64,000 nucleotides of DNA, taken from NCBI RefSeq assembly GCF_042651485.1, contig NZ_JBHSDH010000013.1:186001-250000 (forward strand), written 5' to 3'. The DNA is from Sphingorhabdus_B arenilitoris (lineage in GTDB: Bacteria > Pseudomonadota > Alphaproteobacteria > Sphingomonadales > Sphingomonadaceae). The notes beneath the pieces were generated by a model. It saw only the letters and a program-made list of their open reading frames with translations. It made no database searches and had not been told where the DNA came from. Positions 8,319 through 17,637 of the stretch are shown here, piece after piece. Each line of letters opens with the position of its first letter. Position 1 is the stretch's first letter. A program made the translations under genes and the position numbers.

Positions 8319-9622
8319 TTATCAGCCCTGCCTTTGCCGACCGGAAATTTGCCATATTGGGATTGGCACGATCCGGCTTGGCCGCGGCGCAGGCATTGGC
8401 GGCCAGCGGCGCCCAAATTACCGCATGGGACAGCCAAGAGGATGCCCGTAATGCGGCCGCCGATATTGCGACTATCGCCGACCCCCTCGAAATTGATCTG
8501 TCCGGTTTTGACGGTGTGGTTGTATCGCCCGGCGTCCCGCTGATCAGCCACCCGATCGCTCGCAAAGCTTATGCTGACGGCGTGCCCGTTATTGGCGATA
8601 TAGAATTATTCGCAATGGCGCGGCCGACCCTTCCGGCGCATAAAGTGGTTGGCATTACCGGAACCAACGGCAAATCGACAACCACTGCGCTGGTCCATCA
8701 TATGATAAAAAGCGCGGCGAGGCCGGTGCGGATGGCGGGCAATATTGGCCTTCCCATATTGTCGCAAAAACCCCTGCCTGCGGGCGGTGTCTATGTATTG
8801 GAATTGTCCAGCTATCAAATCGATCTGACGCGCTCACTTGATTGCGACGTGGCGGCGTTGATTAACCTGTCGCCGGACCATCTGGACCGTTATCATGGCT
8901 ATGAAGGCTATATGGCGTCAAAGGCGCGGCTCTTTGCGATGCAGAGCGAAAAGCATCATAGTATTTTCGGCGACAGCGATGATGATACGCGCAGTATCTA
9001 CCTGAAACATGCGGCACAAAAGGATAAGGCATTTTGCCATTTAGCCTCAACCGGCGATATCAAGGGGCAAGCGGATTGGCCAAGCCTGCAAGGCCCGCAT
9101 AATCTGGAAAATGCAGCGATAGCGATTGAGGTTGCCAAGGCGCTCGGTATCAATGAGACACAGTGGCGGCGATCCTTCGCGGCGTTTCGCGGGCTGGAAC
9201 ACCGGATGGAAATTGTGGGCGAACATGATGGTGTGTTATTCGTAAACGATAGCAAAGCCACGAATGCTGCGTCGACCGCACCTGCGCTTGCCGCCTATCC
9301 CCGGATCAGGTGGATATTGGGCGGCGTGCCCAAAAGCGACAATCTGGACGAATGTGCGCCCAATTTCGGCAATGTGGTCAAAGCCTATACCATTGGTGAG
9401 GCGGGCGGTGATTTTGAACGGCTGTTGCAACCGCATATGCCGGTCGAATCTTGCGAAATGCTTGTTACTGCAGTCGCCAAAGCGGCATCAGAGGCGCAGC
9501 CCGGCGAGGTTGTCATGCTATCGCCTGCCTGCGCATCCTTTGATCAATTCAAGGATTTTGAAGCGAGGGGCAATGCGTTCAAGGCGGCCTTTGCCAGCCT
9601 TGGCTCAGGAACCGGCAGATGA
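8315..9622 (+). CDS. murD: UDP-MurNAc-L-alanine:D-glutamate ligase MurD
   Basis: Mur ligase adding D-glutamate to UDP-MurNAc-L-Ala. The N-terminal nucleotide-binding fold begins FAILGLARSGLAAAQ; the P-loop GTNGKS is at residues 116-121, and later blocks include NLSPDHLDRY and VNDSKATNAAST. ATG 8315 overlaps the mraY stop; the frame is open further upstream, but those codons lie inside mraY. Length is 435 aa, somewhat short but complete. The TGA overlaps the ftsW ATG. Confidence 0.96.
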   Translation: MIISPAFADRKFAILGLARSGLAAAQALAASGAQITAWDSQEDARNAAADIATIADPLEIDLSGFDGVVVSPGVPLISHPIARKAYADGVPVIGDIELFAMARPTLPAHKVVGITGTNGKSTTTALVHHMIKSAARPVRMAGNIGLPILSQKPLPAGGVYVLELSSYQIDLTRSLDCDVAALINLSPDHLDRYHGYEGYMASKARLFAMQSEKHHSIFGDSDDDTRSIYLKHAAQKDKAFCHLASTGDIKGQADWPSLQGPHNLENAAIAIEVAKALGINETQWRRSFAAFRGLEHRMEIVGEHDGVLFVNDSKATNAASTAPALAAYPRIRWILGGVPKSDNLDECAPNFGNVVKAYTIGEAGGDFERLLQPHMPVESCEMLVTAVAKAASEAQPGEVVMLSPACASFDQFKDFEARGNAFKAAFASLGSGTGR

Positions 9623-10836
9623 ATGAGGACGGCAAAGAGGTCCCCTGGGTCTTAGCTGCCAAAACCGGCAAGACCAGCTTCGCCAATCGATTGGGCCGGG
9701 GGGACCGTTCGCCTTTGGGCATATGGTTTTGGGAATTGGACCGGGTGCTGCTCGGCCTCATATTCATGCTGATGGCTATCGGTGTTTTGTCGGTCGCGGC
9801 TGCATCACCTGCGGGCGCGCAGCGTTTGTCTAGCGCGACGGTCAAATTGCCCGAATTTCATTTCCTATTTCGCCACCTTGCTTTTTTGTTTGCGGGCATT
9901 CCGTTGATGTTGTTCATTTCGATGTACCCAAAGGAACAGGCGAAGCGTTTGTCCATCGTGCTTTTCGCTGTGATATTGGCGATGCTGGTTTTGATTCCTG
10001 TTATCGGTGTCGAGGTAAACGGATCGCGCCGCTGGCTTGGCTATGGCCCAGCGCGGTTTCAACCCACCGAATTTTTCAAACCTTTTTTCGCGGTGACTAT
10101 GGCATGGATCATATCTTGGCGGGTGAAGGATGACACGCTGCCGGTGCGTATGATCGTCAGCGGTGTCACCGGCCTTTCCGCCATCTTATTTTTGTTGCAG
10201 CCGGATCTGGGGCAAACCATTTTGATCTGCGGCATTTGGTTTGCGTTGATGATGGTATCCGGCGTTCCGGCTTGGCAGCTGTGGGGATCGGCTATTTCGG
10301 CGATTGCCGCTTTAGTCGCAGCCTATAATTTCTACCCCGTAGCGACGCAGCGTATCGACGCATGGATCTTCGGGACCGAAGGATTGACCCATGACAAAAT
10401 GGCGATGGCGACGCTGACCGCTGGCGGATTTATTGGTGTGGGGCCTGGCCTCGGCACCAAAAAATATTCGCTTCCCGAAGGACATACCGACTATATTTTT
10501 TCCGTGATTGGTGAGGAGTTTGGCCTGCTTGCCTGTATGATTATTGCGATTTTATATTTCGCGATAATGGCGCGAGTGGTGATCCGCCTGCTGGATGAAA
10601 AGGACCAGTTTACCATCATGGCTGCCACCGCATTGACCGCTGCATTTTGCGGACAGGCGATGATCAATATCGCGGTGAACCTTGGCATATTTCCGTCAAA
10701 GGGGATGACCTTGCCCTTCATCAGCTATGGCGGCACGTCGATTTTGGGCTTGTGCGTGACCTGTGGTCTCTTATTGGCACTGACGAAACGCAACCCGTAT
10801 CTTGACCGGTCGCGCTATATGGTGAAGGGCCGGTGA
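9619..10836 (+). CDS. ftsW: Septal peptidoglycan glycosyltransferase FtsW
   Basis: SEDS-family polytopic membrane protein that polymerises lipid II at the septum together with FtsI. A hydrophilic N-terminus of about 40 residues is followed by about ten membrane segments. SEDS signatures visible are NGSRRWLGYGP, QPDLGQT, GPGLGTKKYSLPEGHTDYIF and the C-terminal LPFISYGGTS. Length is 405 aa. The ATG overlaps the murD stop. It is followed by a 16-base gap with GGAAGGGA for murG. Confidence 0.96.
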   Translation: MNEDGKEVPWVLAAKTGKTSFANRLGRGDRSPLGIWFWELDRVLLGLIFMLMAIGVLSVAAASPAGAQRLSSATVKLPEFHFLFRHLAFLFAGIPLMLFISMYPKEQAKRLSIVLFAVILAMLVLIPVIGVEVNGSRRWLGYGPARFQPTEFFKPFFAVTMAWIISWRVKDDTLPVRMIVSGVTGLSAILFLLQPDLGQTILICGIWFALMMVSGVPAWQLWGSAISAIAALVAAYNFYPVATQRIDAWIFGTEGLTHDKMAMATLTAGGFIGVGPGLGTKKYSLPEGHTDYIFSVIGEEFGLLACMIIAILYFAIMARVVIRLLDEKDQFTIMAATALTAAFCGQAMINIAVNLGIFPSKGMTLPFISYGGTSILGLCVTCGLLLALTKRNPYLDRSRYMVKGR

Positions 10837-10852
10837 GGAAGGGAATAAAGCC

Positions 10853-12067
10853 ATGACGATTTCAAGGCATTATGTATTGGCAGCAGGCGGCACCGGCGGG
10901 CATATGATCCCCGCCTTTGCGTTGGGTGAGGAATTGTTGAAGCGCGGGCATCATGTCGCGCTGGTCACCGACGAACGCGGCACGAAAATTCCGGGCTGCC
11001 CCGAAAAAATTGCGCGCCATATCCTGCCTGCTGGGCGGATGAGCGGCGGGCCGATTGGCTGGCTGCGCGGGGCGCGGGCCATTGGTCAGGGGCGCGAAAT
11101 GGCCAAAATGCTCTACCGCAATTTTGAACCTAGCTGCGTCGTCGGCTTTGGCGGCTATCCGGCTTTTCCCGCGTTGCTGGGCGCATTTGCGTGTAAAGTG
11201 CCAACCATCATTCACGAACAAAATGCGGTGCTGGGCCGGGTCAACCGCCTGACCGCGAGCAAGGTCAACGCGATCGTCACCGCCTATCCCGATGTGCAGC
11301 GGTTGAAACCGCGCGATAAGGACAAGGTGCACTTGCTCGGCAATCCGGTGCGCGAAGAGGTTCTGGGCTTGCGCGATCAAAGCTACCCGCCGCTGGATGA
11401 AGACGGCATTTTCCGCGTGCTGGTAACCGGCGGTAGTCAGGGTGCGACCATCCTGTCCGAAGTGGTTCCCGATGGCCTGGCGCGATTGCCGCTTAACCTG
11501 CGCCGCCGTTTGCAGGTGACCCAGCAATGCCGCGAGGAAGATATTGACGCGGTGCGCCAAAAATATTCCGAACATCAAATCCCGGCGGAGCTGGCGACAT
11601 ATCTGCCCGATATGCCCGAACGGCTTGGCTGGGCGCATCTGGTGATCAGCCGCGCGGGCGCTTCGACTATCGCTGAGCTGACCGCCGCAGGGCGCCCTGC
11701 GATCCTGATCCCCCTGCCATCGGCGATGGACAATCATCAGGCATATAACGTGTCCGAAATGGTGCAGGCGGGCGGGGGCAGGGCGATTGCACAGCCGCAA
11801 TTCACGCCGACGGAGCTGGCCAAACAGATACAGAAAATCGCCATGCAGCCCGGTGCACTGGAAAATGCCGCGAAGGCCGCGAAAAAATGCGGACGGCCCA
11901 ATGCCGTGACCGACCTTGCGAATTTGGTCGAAAGCTATGGCAAGGCTCCCACGCAAAAACCGCTGAAGGCGAAGGCGCAGCATCATGGCGGCTTTGGCGC
12001 GGCGTCTCCCGCCATGGCGAAGGATGCGATGGCCAAAGATACTTTCGCAGGAGAAGGCGGCCGATGA
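10853..12067 (+). CDS. murG: UDP-GlcNAc:lipid I N-acetylglucosaminyltransferase MurG (extended tail)
   Basis: Peripheral membrane GT28 enzyme that converts lipid I to lipid II. The glycine loop GGTGGH is at residues 12-17, and later blocks are IHEQNAVLGRVNR, VTGGSQGA and ISRAGASTIAELTAAGRPAILIPLP (given in part). A GGAAGGGA ribosome-binding site precedes the ATG. The protein is 404 aa, longer than the usual ~355-390, because of a C-terminal tail of about 35 residues rich in Ala and Lys with a short AKDAMAKD-type repetition. The TGA overlaps the murC ATG. Confidence 0.95.
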   Translation: MTISRHYVLAAGGTGGHMIPAFALGEELLKRGHHVALVTDERGTKIPGCPEKIARHILPAGRMSGGPIGWLRGARAIGQGREMAKMLYRNFEPSCVVGFGGYPAFPALLGAFACKVPTIIHEQNAVLGRVNRLTASKVNAIVTAYPDVQRLKPRDKDKVHLLGNPVREEVLGLRDQSYPPLDEDGIFRVLVTGGSQGATILSEVVPDGLARLPLNLRRRLQVTQQCREEDIDAVRQKYSEHQIPAELATYLPDMPERLGWAHLVISRAGASTIAELTAAGRPAILIPLPSAMDNHQAYNVSEMVQAGGGRAIAQPQFTPTELAKQIQKIAMQPGALENAAKAAKKCGRPNAVTDLANLVESYGKAPTQKPLKAKAQHHGGFGAASPAMAKDAMAKDTFAGEGGR

Positions 12068-13482
12068 AGGGCGTACCAACAGATATCGGCACGGTTCACT
12101 TCGTCGGCATTGGCGGCATCGGCATGTCGGGCATTGCCGAGGTGATGCACAATTTGGGCTATAGCGTCCAAGGCAGCGATATTGCCGACAGCTATGTGGT
12201 CGAAGGCTTGCGCAAAAAAGGCATTAAGGTGATGATCGGCCATGCGGCGGAAAATGTCGATGGCGCGGCGGTTGTTGTCACATCAACGGCGGTGAAGGCG
12301 GGCAATCCCGAACGCGATGCGGCGCTCGAAAAACGTATACCGCTGGTGCGCCGTGCGGAGATGCTGGCGGAGCTGATGCGGCTGAAAAACACGGTTGCCG
12401 TTGCCGGAACGCATGGCAAAACGACAACGACGTCGATGATCGCGGCGATGCTCGACCATGGCGGGATTGATCCTACCGTGATCAACGGCGGCATCATCAA
12501 CAGCTATGGCAGCAACGCCCGGCTTGGCGCGAGCGATTGGATGGTGGTGGAGGCCGACGAAAGCGATGGCAGCTTGCTGCGGCTAGACGGCACGATCGCG
12601 GTGGTGACCAATATCGACCCTGAGCATCTGGACCATTGGGGCGATTTTGACGCGATCAAAAAAGGCTTTGTCGAATTTGTTGAAAATGTCCCTTTTTACG
12701 GCGCGGCAATCATGTGCATCGACCATCCGGAGGTGCAGTCCATCATCCCGAAAATCCGCGACCGCCGGATTGTAACCTATGGCTTTAGCGCGCAGGCGGA
12801 TGTGTGCGGCGAAAATGTAACGCCGATTGCAGGCGGCAATCGCTTCAATGTCGCGATCAAGGACCGCAGCGGCAATAAACGCGTGATCGAGGGTATCGAA
12901 ATGCCGATGCCCGGACGGCATAATGTCCAAAATGCGCTGGCCGCTATCGCTGTGGGTATCGAAATGGGCATGAATGACGCCCAATTGGCGCAGGGTTTCT
13001 CGAAATTTGGCGGTGTCAAACGCCGCTTTACGAAAGTGGGAGAGATTGCCATTGGCGGCGGCGCGGTGCAAGTGATTGACGATTATGGTCATCACCCGGT
13101 GGAGATCCGCGCGGTTCTGGCGGCGGCGCGCGAAGGCACATCGGGCCGGGTCATTGCCGTGGCACAGCCGCACCGTTTCACCCGGCTGCGCGATCATATG
13201 GATGATTTTCAACAAGCATTTAACGATGCCGATATCGCCTATGTCACTCCCGTCTATGCTGCGGGCGAAGCACCGATTGAGGGCATCGATAGCGCCGCGC
13301 TTGTCGCCGGAATGAAACGGCGCGGGCATCGTTCCGCCGCGACGGTAACCGGCCTGGATGATTTGTCGGCGAAGCTGTCGGAACAGATTCAGGCCGGCGA
13401 CATTATCGTGTGTCTGGGCGCAGGCGACATTACCAAAATGGCTGCGGCGCTTGCCGGTGAAGTGCAGGGCAAGCTGGCATGA
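12064..13482 (+). CDS. murC: UDP-N-acetylmuramate:L-alanine ligase MurC
   Basis: First Mur ligase of the pathway, adding L-alanine to UDP-MurNAc. The N-terminal HFVGIGGIGMSGIAE fold starts at about residue 12, and the P-loop GTHGKT is at 115-120. VVEADESDGS, NIDPEHLDHWG and IDDYGHHPVEI are family motifs. Length is 472 aa. ATG 12064 overlaps the murG stop; the open frame extends upstream into murG, but that part is a shadow. The stop overlaps the murB ATG. Confidence 0.97.
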   Translation: MKGVPTDIGTVHFVGIGGIGMSGIAEVMHNLGYSVQGSDIADSYVVEGLRKKGIKVMIGHAAENVDGAAVVVTSTAVKAGNPERDAALEKRIPLVRRAEMLAELMRLKNTVAVAGTHGKTTTTSMIAAMLDHGGIDPTVINGGIINSYGSNARLGASDWMVVEADESDGSLLRLDGTIAVVTNIDPEHLDHWGDFDAIKKGFVEFVENVPFYGAAIMCIDHPEVQSIIPKIRDRRIVTYGFSAQADVCGENVTPIAGGNRFNVAIKDRSGNKRVIEGIEMPMPGRHNVQNALAAIAVGIEMGMNDAQLAQGFSKFGGVKRRFTKVGEIAIGGGAVQVIDDYGHHPVEIRAVLAAAREGTSGRVIAVAQPHRFTRLRDHMDDFQQAFNDADIAYVTPVYAAGEAPIEGIDSAALVAGMKRRGHRSAATVTGLDDLSAKLSEQIQAGDIIVCLGAGDITKMAAALAGEVQGKLA

Positions 13483-14372
13483 TGGCGGCAACGCTTCCAT
13501 CTGTGCGCGGCAAGTTAAAGGCCGCCGCGCCGCTTGCGCCGCTCGTCTGGTTCAAAAGCGGCGGCGCGGCTGAATGGCTTTTTGAGCCTGCTGACCTTGA
13601 CGATTTGCAAGGCTTTATGCGGGAATTACCCGCCGATGTTCCGGTGATGGCGCTCGGCCTTGGATCGAATATGATCGTGCGGGACGGCGGCGTTCCGGGC
13701 GTGGTGGTCCGGCTGGGCAAAGCCTTTGCCAAGGTGGAGCCTGCAGCAGGCGAGATACTCGGCTGCGGCGGCGGGGCTTCGGGTATATTGGTATCCTCCA
13801 CCGCGCGCGATGCGGGAATCGCTGGCGTTGAATTTTTGCGCTCTATCCCGGGAACCGTTGGCGGTTTCGTGCGGATGAACGGCGGCGCGTATGGCGGCGA
13901 AGTGAAGGATATTTTGACCGATTGCGATGTCCTGTTGCGATCAGGCGAGCTGGTAACATTAAGCGTTCAGGAACTGGGTTACAGCTATCGCCATTCCGAA
14001 TTGCCCGATGGTGCAATTGTTGTGGCCGCTCGGTTTCAGGGGCGGCCAGGTGAACCTGCCGATATTCAAGCGGAAATGGATAGGATCAGCGCATCGCGCG
14101 AAGCGTCGCAGCCGCTGCGCAGCAAGACGGGCGGATCAACTTTCAAAAACCCCGATGGCCATAAAGCATGGCAGCTGGTCGATGAGGCCGGATGCCGCGG
14201 CCTGCAGATTGGCGGGGCACAAGTTTCGGAAAAACACACCAATTTCCTGCTCAATCTGGGCGATGCGACCAGCGCGGATATTGAAGCGCTGGGCGAAGAA
14301 GTGCGCAAAAGGGTCAAGGAAAAATCAGGCATCGACCTGCAATGGGAAATACAGCGCGTGGGGAAAATATGA
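13479..14372 (+). CDS. murB: UDP-N-acetylenolpyruvoylglucosamine reductase MurB
   Basis: FAD-dependent reductase that makes UDP-MurNAc. Flavin-binding elements are GLGSNMIVRDGG and IPGTVGGFVRMNGGAYGGE. The conserved GGSTFKNP segment carries the proton-donating serine. It is the shorter MurB type (297 aa) common outside the enterobacteria. Two ATG codons stand in a row at 13479 and 13482; the first overlaps the murC stop. The stop overlaps the ddl ATG. Confidence 0.96.
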   Translation: MMAATLPSVRGKLKAAAPLAPLVWFKSGGAAEWLFEPADLDDLQGFMRELPADVPVMALGLGSNMIVRDGGVPGVVVRLGKAFAKVEPAAGEILGCGGGASGILVSSTARDAGIAGVEFLRSIPGTVGGFVRMNGGAYGGEVKDILTDCDVLLRSGELVTLSVQELGYSYRHSELPDGAIVVAARFQGRPGEPADIQAEMDRISASREASQPLRSKTGGSTFKNPDGHKAWQLVDEAGCRGLQIGGAQVSEKHTNFLLNLGDATSADIEALGEEVRKRVKEKSGIDLQWEIQRVGKI

Positions 14373-15301
14373 GCAATAGCAACGGCAATATCCATGTCGC
14401 AGTGTTGATGGGCGGCTGGTCGAATGAACGGCCGGTATCGTTGATGAGCGGCAATGGCGTCGCCGATGCGCTGGAAAAAGGGGGATACCGCGTCACCCGC
14501 GTGGATATGGGGCGCGATATCGCCGCCGTCCTGTCGGAATTGAAACCCAACGTGGTGTTTAATGCGCTGCACGGCGTGCCGGGCGAAGATGGCCGCGTGC
14601 AGGGTATGCTCGACCTGATGGGCATTCCTTATACGCATAGCGACATGGTCACGTCGGTCATCGCGATTGACAAGGAGCTGACCAAGCAGCGGCTCGTTCC
14701 CGCTGGGATCCCTATGCCAAAAGGTGTGGTGGTGGACACAGACAGCCTGTTCGCCGCCGACCCCGTGCCGCGTCCCTATGTGCTGAAACCGCTGAACGAA
14801 GGTTCGTCGGTTGGCGTGGCAATCGTCACCCAGGATGGCAATTATGGCATGCCCATTTCCCGCGATGCCGCCGGACCTTGGCAGGATTTTGACGTCCTGC
14901 TCGCCGAACCTTTTATCAAAGGGCGCGAGCTGACCTGCGCCGTGCTGGGCGGAAAGGCGCTGTGCGTCACCGAGCTAAAACCCAAAAGCGGCTTTTATGA
15001 TTTTGACGCCAAATATACGGACGGCTTGACCGATCATATTTGCCCCGCCGAAATTCCTGCGGATATTGAGGCTTATATGATGGACCTGGCGCTACGCTGT
15101 CATCAGCTATTGGGCTGTAAAGGGGCATCGCGGACCGATTTTCGCTGGGACGATGAATTGGGTATGGACGGCGTGTTCGTGCTGGAAACCAATACGCAGC
15201 CGGGAATGACTCCGCTCAGCCTGGTGCCTGAACAGGCAAAGCAGGTTGGCATTAGCTATGAAGAGCTGGTCCACCGGATCGTGCAGGAGGCGTTGGAATG
15301 A
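14369..15301 (+). CDS. ddl: D-alanine:D-alanine ligase
   Basis: ATP-grasp ligase making the D-Ala-D-Ala dipeptide used by MurF. Visible family elements are LMGGWSNERPVSLMSG near the N-terminus, LHGVPGEDGRVQG, LKPLNEGSSVGVAIV and the magnesium-binding C-terminal ETNTQPGMTPLSL. Length is 310 aa, matching DdlB. ATG 14369, overlapping the murB stop, is preferred to an in-frame ATG at 14342 inside murB. Downstream coupling to ftsQ runs through the tiny frame at 15298-15318. Confidence 0.96.
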   Translation: MSNSNGNIHVAVLMGGWSNERPVSLMSGNGVADALEKGGYRVTRVDMGRDIAAVLSELKPNVVFNALHGVPGEDGRVQGMLDLMGIPYTHSDMVTSVIAIDKELTKQRLVPAGIPMPKGVVVDTDSLFAADPVPRPYVLKPLNEGSSVGVAIVTQDGNYGMPISRDAAGPWQDFDVLLAEPFIKGRELTCAVLGGKALCVTELKPKSGFYDFDAKYTDGLTDHICPAEIPADIEAYMMDLALRCHQLLGCKGASRTDFRWDDELGMDGVFVLETNTQPGMTPLSLVPEQAKQVGISYEELVHRIVQEALE

Positions 15302-15318
15302 CGACCAAGGCGCGATGA
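15298..15318 (+). CDS. Six-codon mini-ORF bridging ddl and ftsQ
   Basis: The ATG at 15298 overlaps the ddl stop (ATGA). The frame reads Met-Thr-Thr-Lys-Ala-Arg and stops with TGA at 15316-15318, which overlaps the ftsQ ATG at 15315 (again ATGA). Ribosomes leaving ddl could thus translate this minicistron and deliver themselves to ftsQ. The arrangement is seen directly; that it is translated is inference. It may be chance, since ATGA junctions are common in this operon. Confidence 0.4.
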   Translation: MTTKAR

Positions 15319-16268
15319 AGGCCACAACAAAACGCAAAACAGCGGCGCGCGGCGCATCGGCCCGGCAATCATCCAACCGGCAAAAGGTGCGCCGCTTGTC
15401 GATGTTCGACCGGTTCCTGCGGACATTGCCGCTGGCCGAGGCAGAGATACAGCGCATCTTTAACTGGATCGCGATTGGCACATTCCTGGTTATCCTGTTT
15501 TTTGTTGCGCGCTATTTCGGGCTGGGCGCTATCGTTCATAATCAATATGCGGAATTGGCGGCGAAGGCCGGTTTTGTTGTGACCCGTGTGGAAACGTCGG
15601 GGATGGAGCGCGTGGATCAATTAAAGGTCTATGACATTGTGCTCGCCGAAAAAGACCGCGCGATGCCGCTTGTCGATCTGGAAAAAATTCGCAGCGATTT
15701 AATGCAATATGGCTGGATAAAGGATGTCCGCGTTAGCCGCCGTTTGCCCGATACTCTAGTGGTTGAGATAATCGAACGCAAACCAGCGGCGATCTGGAAT
15801 CAGGGCGGCAAACAGACGTTGATTGATGAGGCGGGCGTTGTCCTGCAAAATGTGCCGGTGGGCAGTGTCGGCGGATTGATGATCCTGAACGGCGAAAATG
15901 CCAATAAACAAGCGGTTATGCTGGCTGAATTATTGGATGAAGCGCCATCGTTAAAGCCGCAAATTGTGGCGGCCAGCTGGATCGGCAACCGCCGGTGGGA
16001 TTTGACCTTCAAAACTGGCGAAACCGTCGCCTTGCCCGAAGGCGAAAAGCCCGCGACCAAGGCGTTGATTGATTTTGCGCGGATGGACGGGGTCAGTCGC
16101 TTGTTGGGTCAGGATATGATCTATTTCGACCTGCGCGATCCCGACCGGGCCTATATTCGTAAAAAACCGAAAGAAGAGCCAAAGCCTGTAAAAGATGATA
16201 GTGCCAAAAAAGATGAAGGCCGGTCAGACGGCGATACGGCAAAAATAGGGAGCGATGAAAAAGCATGA
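15315..16268 (+). CDS. ftsQ: Cell division protein FtsQ
   Basis: Bitopic divisome protein of the FtsQLB complex. A Lys/Arg-rich cytoplasmic tail of about 45 residues precedes one membrane segment (about 50-70). A POTRA domain (about 80-155, with a segment like WIKDVRVSRRLPDTLVVEI) and the periplasmic FtsQ domain follow. The C-terminus is Lys/Asp-rich and low in complexity. ATG 15315 lies 13 bases after the ddl stop; an upstream in-frame ATG at 15246 is inside ddl. The TGA overlaps ftsA. Length is 317 aa. Confidence 0.94.
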   Translation: MKATTKRKTAARGASARQSSNRQKVRRLSMFDRFLRTLPLAEAEIQRIFNWIAIGTFLVILFFVARYFGLGAIVHNQYAELAAKAGFVVTRVETSGMERVDQLKVYDIVLAEKDRAMPLVDLEKIRSDLMQYGWIKDVRVSRRLPDTLVVEIIERKPAAIWNQGGKQTLIDEAGVVLQNVPVGSVGGLMILNGENANKQAVMLAELLDEAPSLKPQIVAASWIGNRRWDLTFKTGETVALPEGEKPATKALIDFARMDGVSRLLGQDMIYFDLRDPDRAYIRKKPKEEPKPVKDDSAKKDEGRSDGDTAKIGSDEKA

Positions 16269-17530
16269 CGGCGGCGCGCGTTGAAAAAATCATTTCCGCT
16301 TTGGATATCGGATCGTCGAAAGTCTGCGCCCTTATTGCGGGTAAAACCGACACGGGTGACTTGATCGTTTTGGGCACAGGACAGCGCGAAAGCCGGGGCG
16401 TTGTGCGCGGCTGCATCGCCGATATGGAGCAGGCCGAATTGTCGGTGCGCCATGCGGTGGAGCAGGCCGAACGCATCGCCGGTATCAATATTGACCGGGT
16501 AACGGTGGGCATATCGGCGGGCGGACTGGACAGTATGCTAGCACCGGTGGAGATTGAGCTGGGCGGTGACCGGATTGAGCAAGAGGATATTGACGACCTG
16601 CTCGCCGCTGGCCGTGCCAATCTGGATATGCAGGGTAAATCCGCGCTCCATGTGCAGCCGACGCTCTATTCGCTCGACGGTGTTGGCGGGGTGGCCAATC
16701 CCATCGGACTGCATGCCGACCGATTGGGGGTCGATATCCACGTCGTGCTCGCCGATCCATCGCCGGTGCGCAATCTGGATTTGACGGCCCGCGCCGCGCA
16801 TTTGGAGGTGGATAATGTCGTTGTCTCACCCATCGCCACAGGGCTTGCCTGCTTGACGGCGGAAGAGCGCGAGCTTGGCGTTGCGCTCGTCGAAATGGGG
16901 GCATCCATCACCAATGTGTCGGTATTTATCGGCGGGATGCTTGTGGGGTTGCAAACGATACAGCAGGGTGCAGCCGATATTACCGACGATATTGCATCCA
17001 CCTTTGGTATGCGCCGGGCGCAGGCCGAGCGGTTGAAATGCTATTATGGGTCAGCGCTGTCCACGCCGCGCGATCATCAGGATGTGCTTGACCTTGATAA
17101 GGAAGATGGCGGCAATGTCGATGATGGCGGTACCCCGCGCATCACCAAGGCGCAGCTCAACGCGGTAATATTTCAGCGTATCGACAAAATCGTGTCTGAA
17201 ATTGGCCTTGTGCTAAAGCACCTTGGGTTTTCGGGCACGACCGGACATCAAATCGTCTTGACCGGCGGAGGTGCGGAGTTGAAAGGCATTGCCGAACATT
17301 TTCAGGCTGCATTGGGCCGGGCAGTGCGCATTGGGAAGCCGAAAGGCGTCTCGGGAGTGCCAGAGGCGCATAGCGGCCCTGCTTTTTCAACGCTGATCGG
17401 TTTGGTGCGTTATATGGCATCGGACCGGATAGACTTGAAAGGACCATTGGATCCCGGTGACGATTATGCCGATGGCGCGGCATTGGGAATAATAGAACGA
17501 ATAAAGCGGGCGATAAGAGAGAATTTTTGA
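16265..17530 (+). CDS. ftsA: Cell division protein FtsA
   Basis: Actin-like ATPase that ties FtsZ filaments to the membrane through a C-terminal amphipathic helix. Phosphate-1 motif ALDIGSSKVCALIA lies near residue 13, the SHS2-type 1C domain follows, and the adenosine motif VLTGGGAELKGI is near residue 335. The last residues (IIERIKRAIRENF) form the expected membrane-targeting helix. Length 421 aa is typical. It starts on the ftsQ stop. Confidence 0.97.
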   Translation: MTAARVEKIISALDIGSSKVCALIAGKTDTGDLIVLGTGQRESRGVVRGCIADMEQAELSVRHAVEQAERIAGINIDRVTVGISAGGLDSMLAPVEIELGGDRIEQEDIDDLLAAGRANLDMQGKSALHVQPTLYSLDGVGGVANPIGLHADRLGVDIHVVLADPSPVRNLDLTARAAHLEVDNVVVSPIATGLACLTAEERELGVALVEMGASITNVSVFIGGMLVGLQTIQQGAADITDDIASTFGMRRAQAERLKCYYGSALSTPRDHQDVLDLDKEDGGNVDDGGTPRITKAQLNAVIFQRIDKIVSEIGLVLKHLGFSGTTGHQIVLTGGGAELKGIAEHFQAALGRAVRIGKPKGVSGVPEAHSGPAFSTLIGLVRYMASDRIDLKGPLDPGDDYADGAALGIIERIKRAIRENF

Positions 17531-17637
17531 CAGAAACCGCGATTTTTGGTTAATTTTCGGGTGTGCAAATGGCAGTTTTGTGCCAATAGACGTTAACTTT
17601 TTTAAGAACTGGCCATAATGGCAAGGGGGTTTTGAAT

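Noticed and set aside
10862..12079. 405-codon open frame on the minus strand
   Set aside because: It lies antisense to murG, has no recognisable protein features and follows from the codon use of murG. The long minus frames over murC (12583-13500) and gcvPB (26095-27327) are shadows of the same kind.
17593..17605. TTAA-N5-TTAA before ftsZ as a CtrA site
   Set aside because: The CtrA consensus needs seven bases between the TTAA halves; here there are five, in a generally AT-rich stretch.
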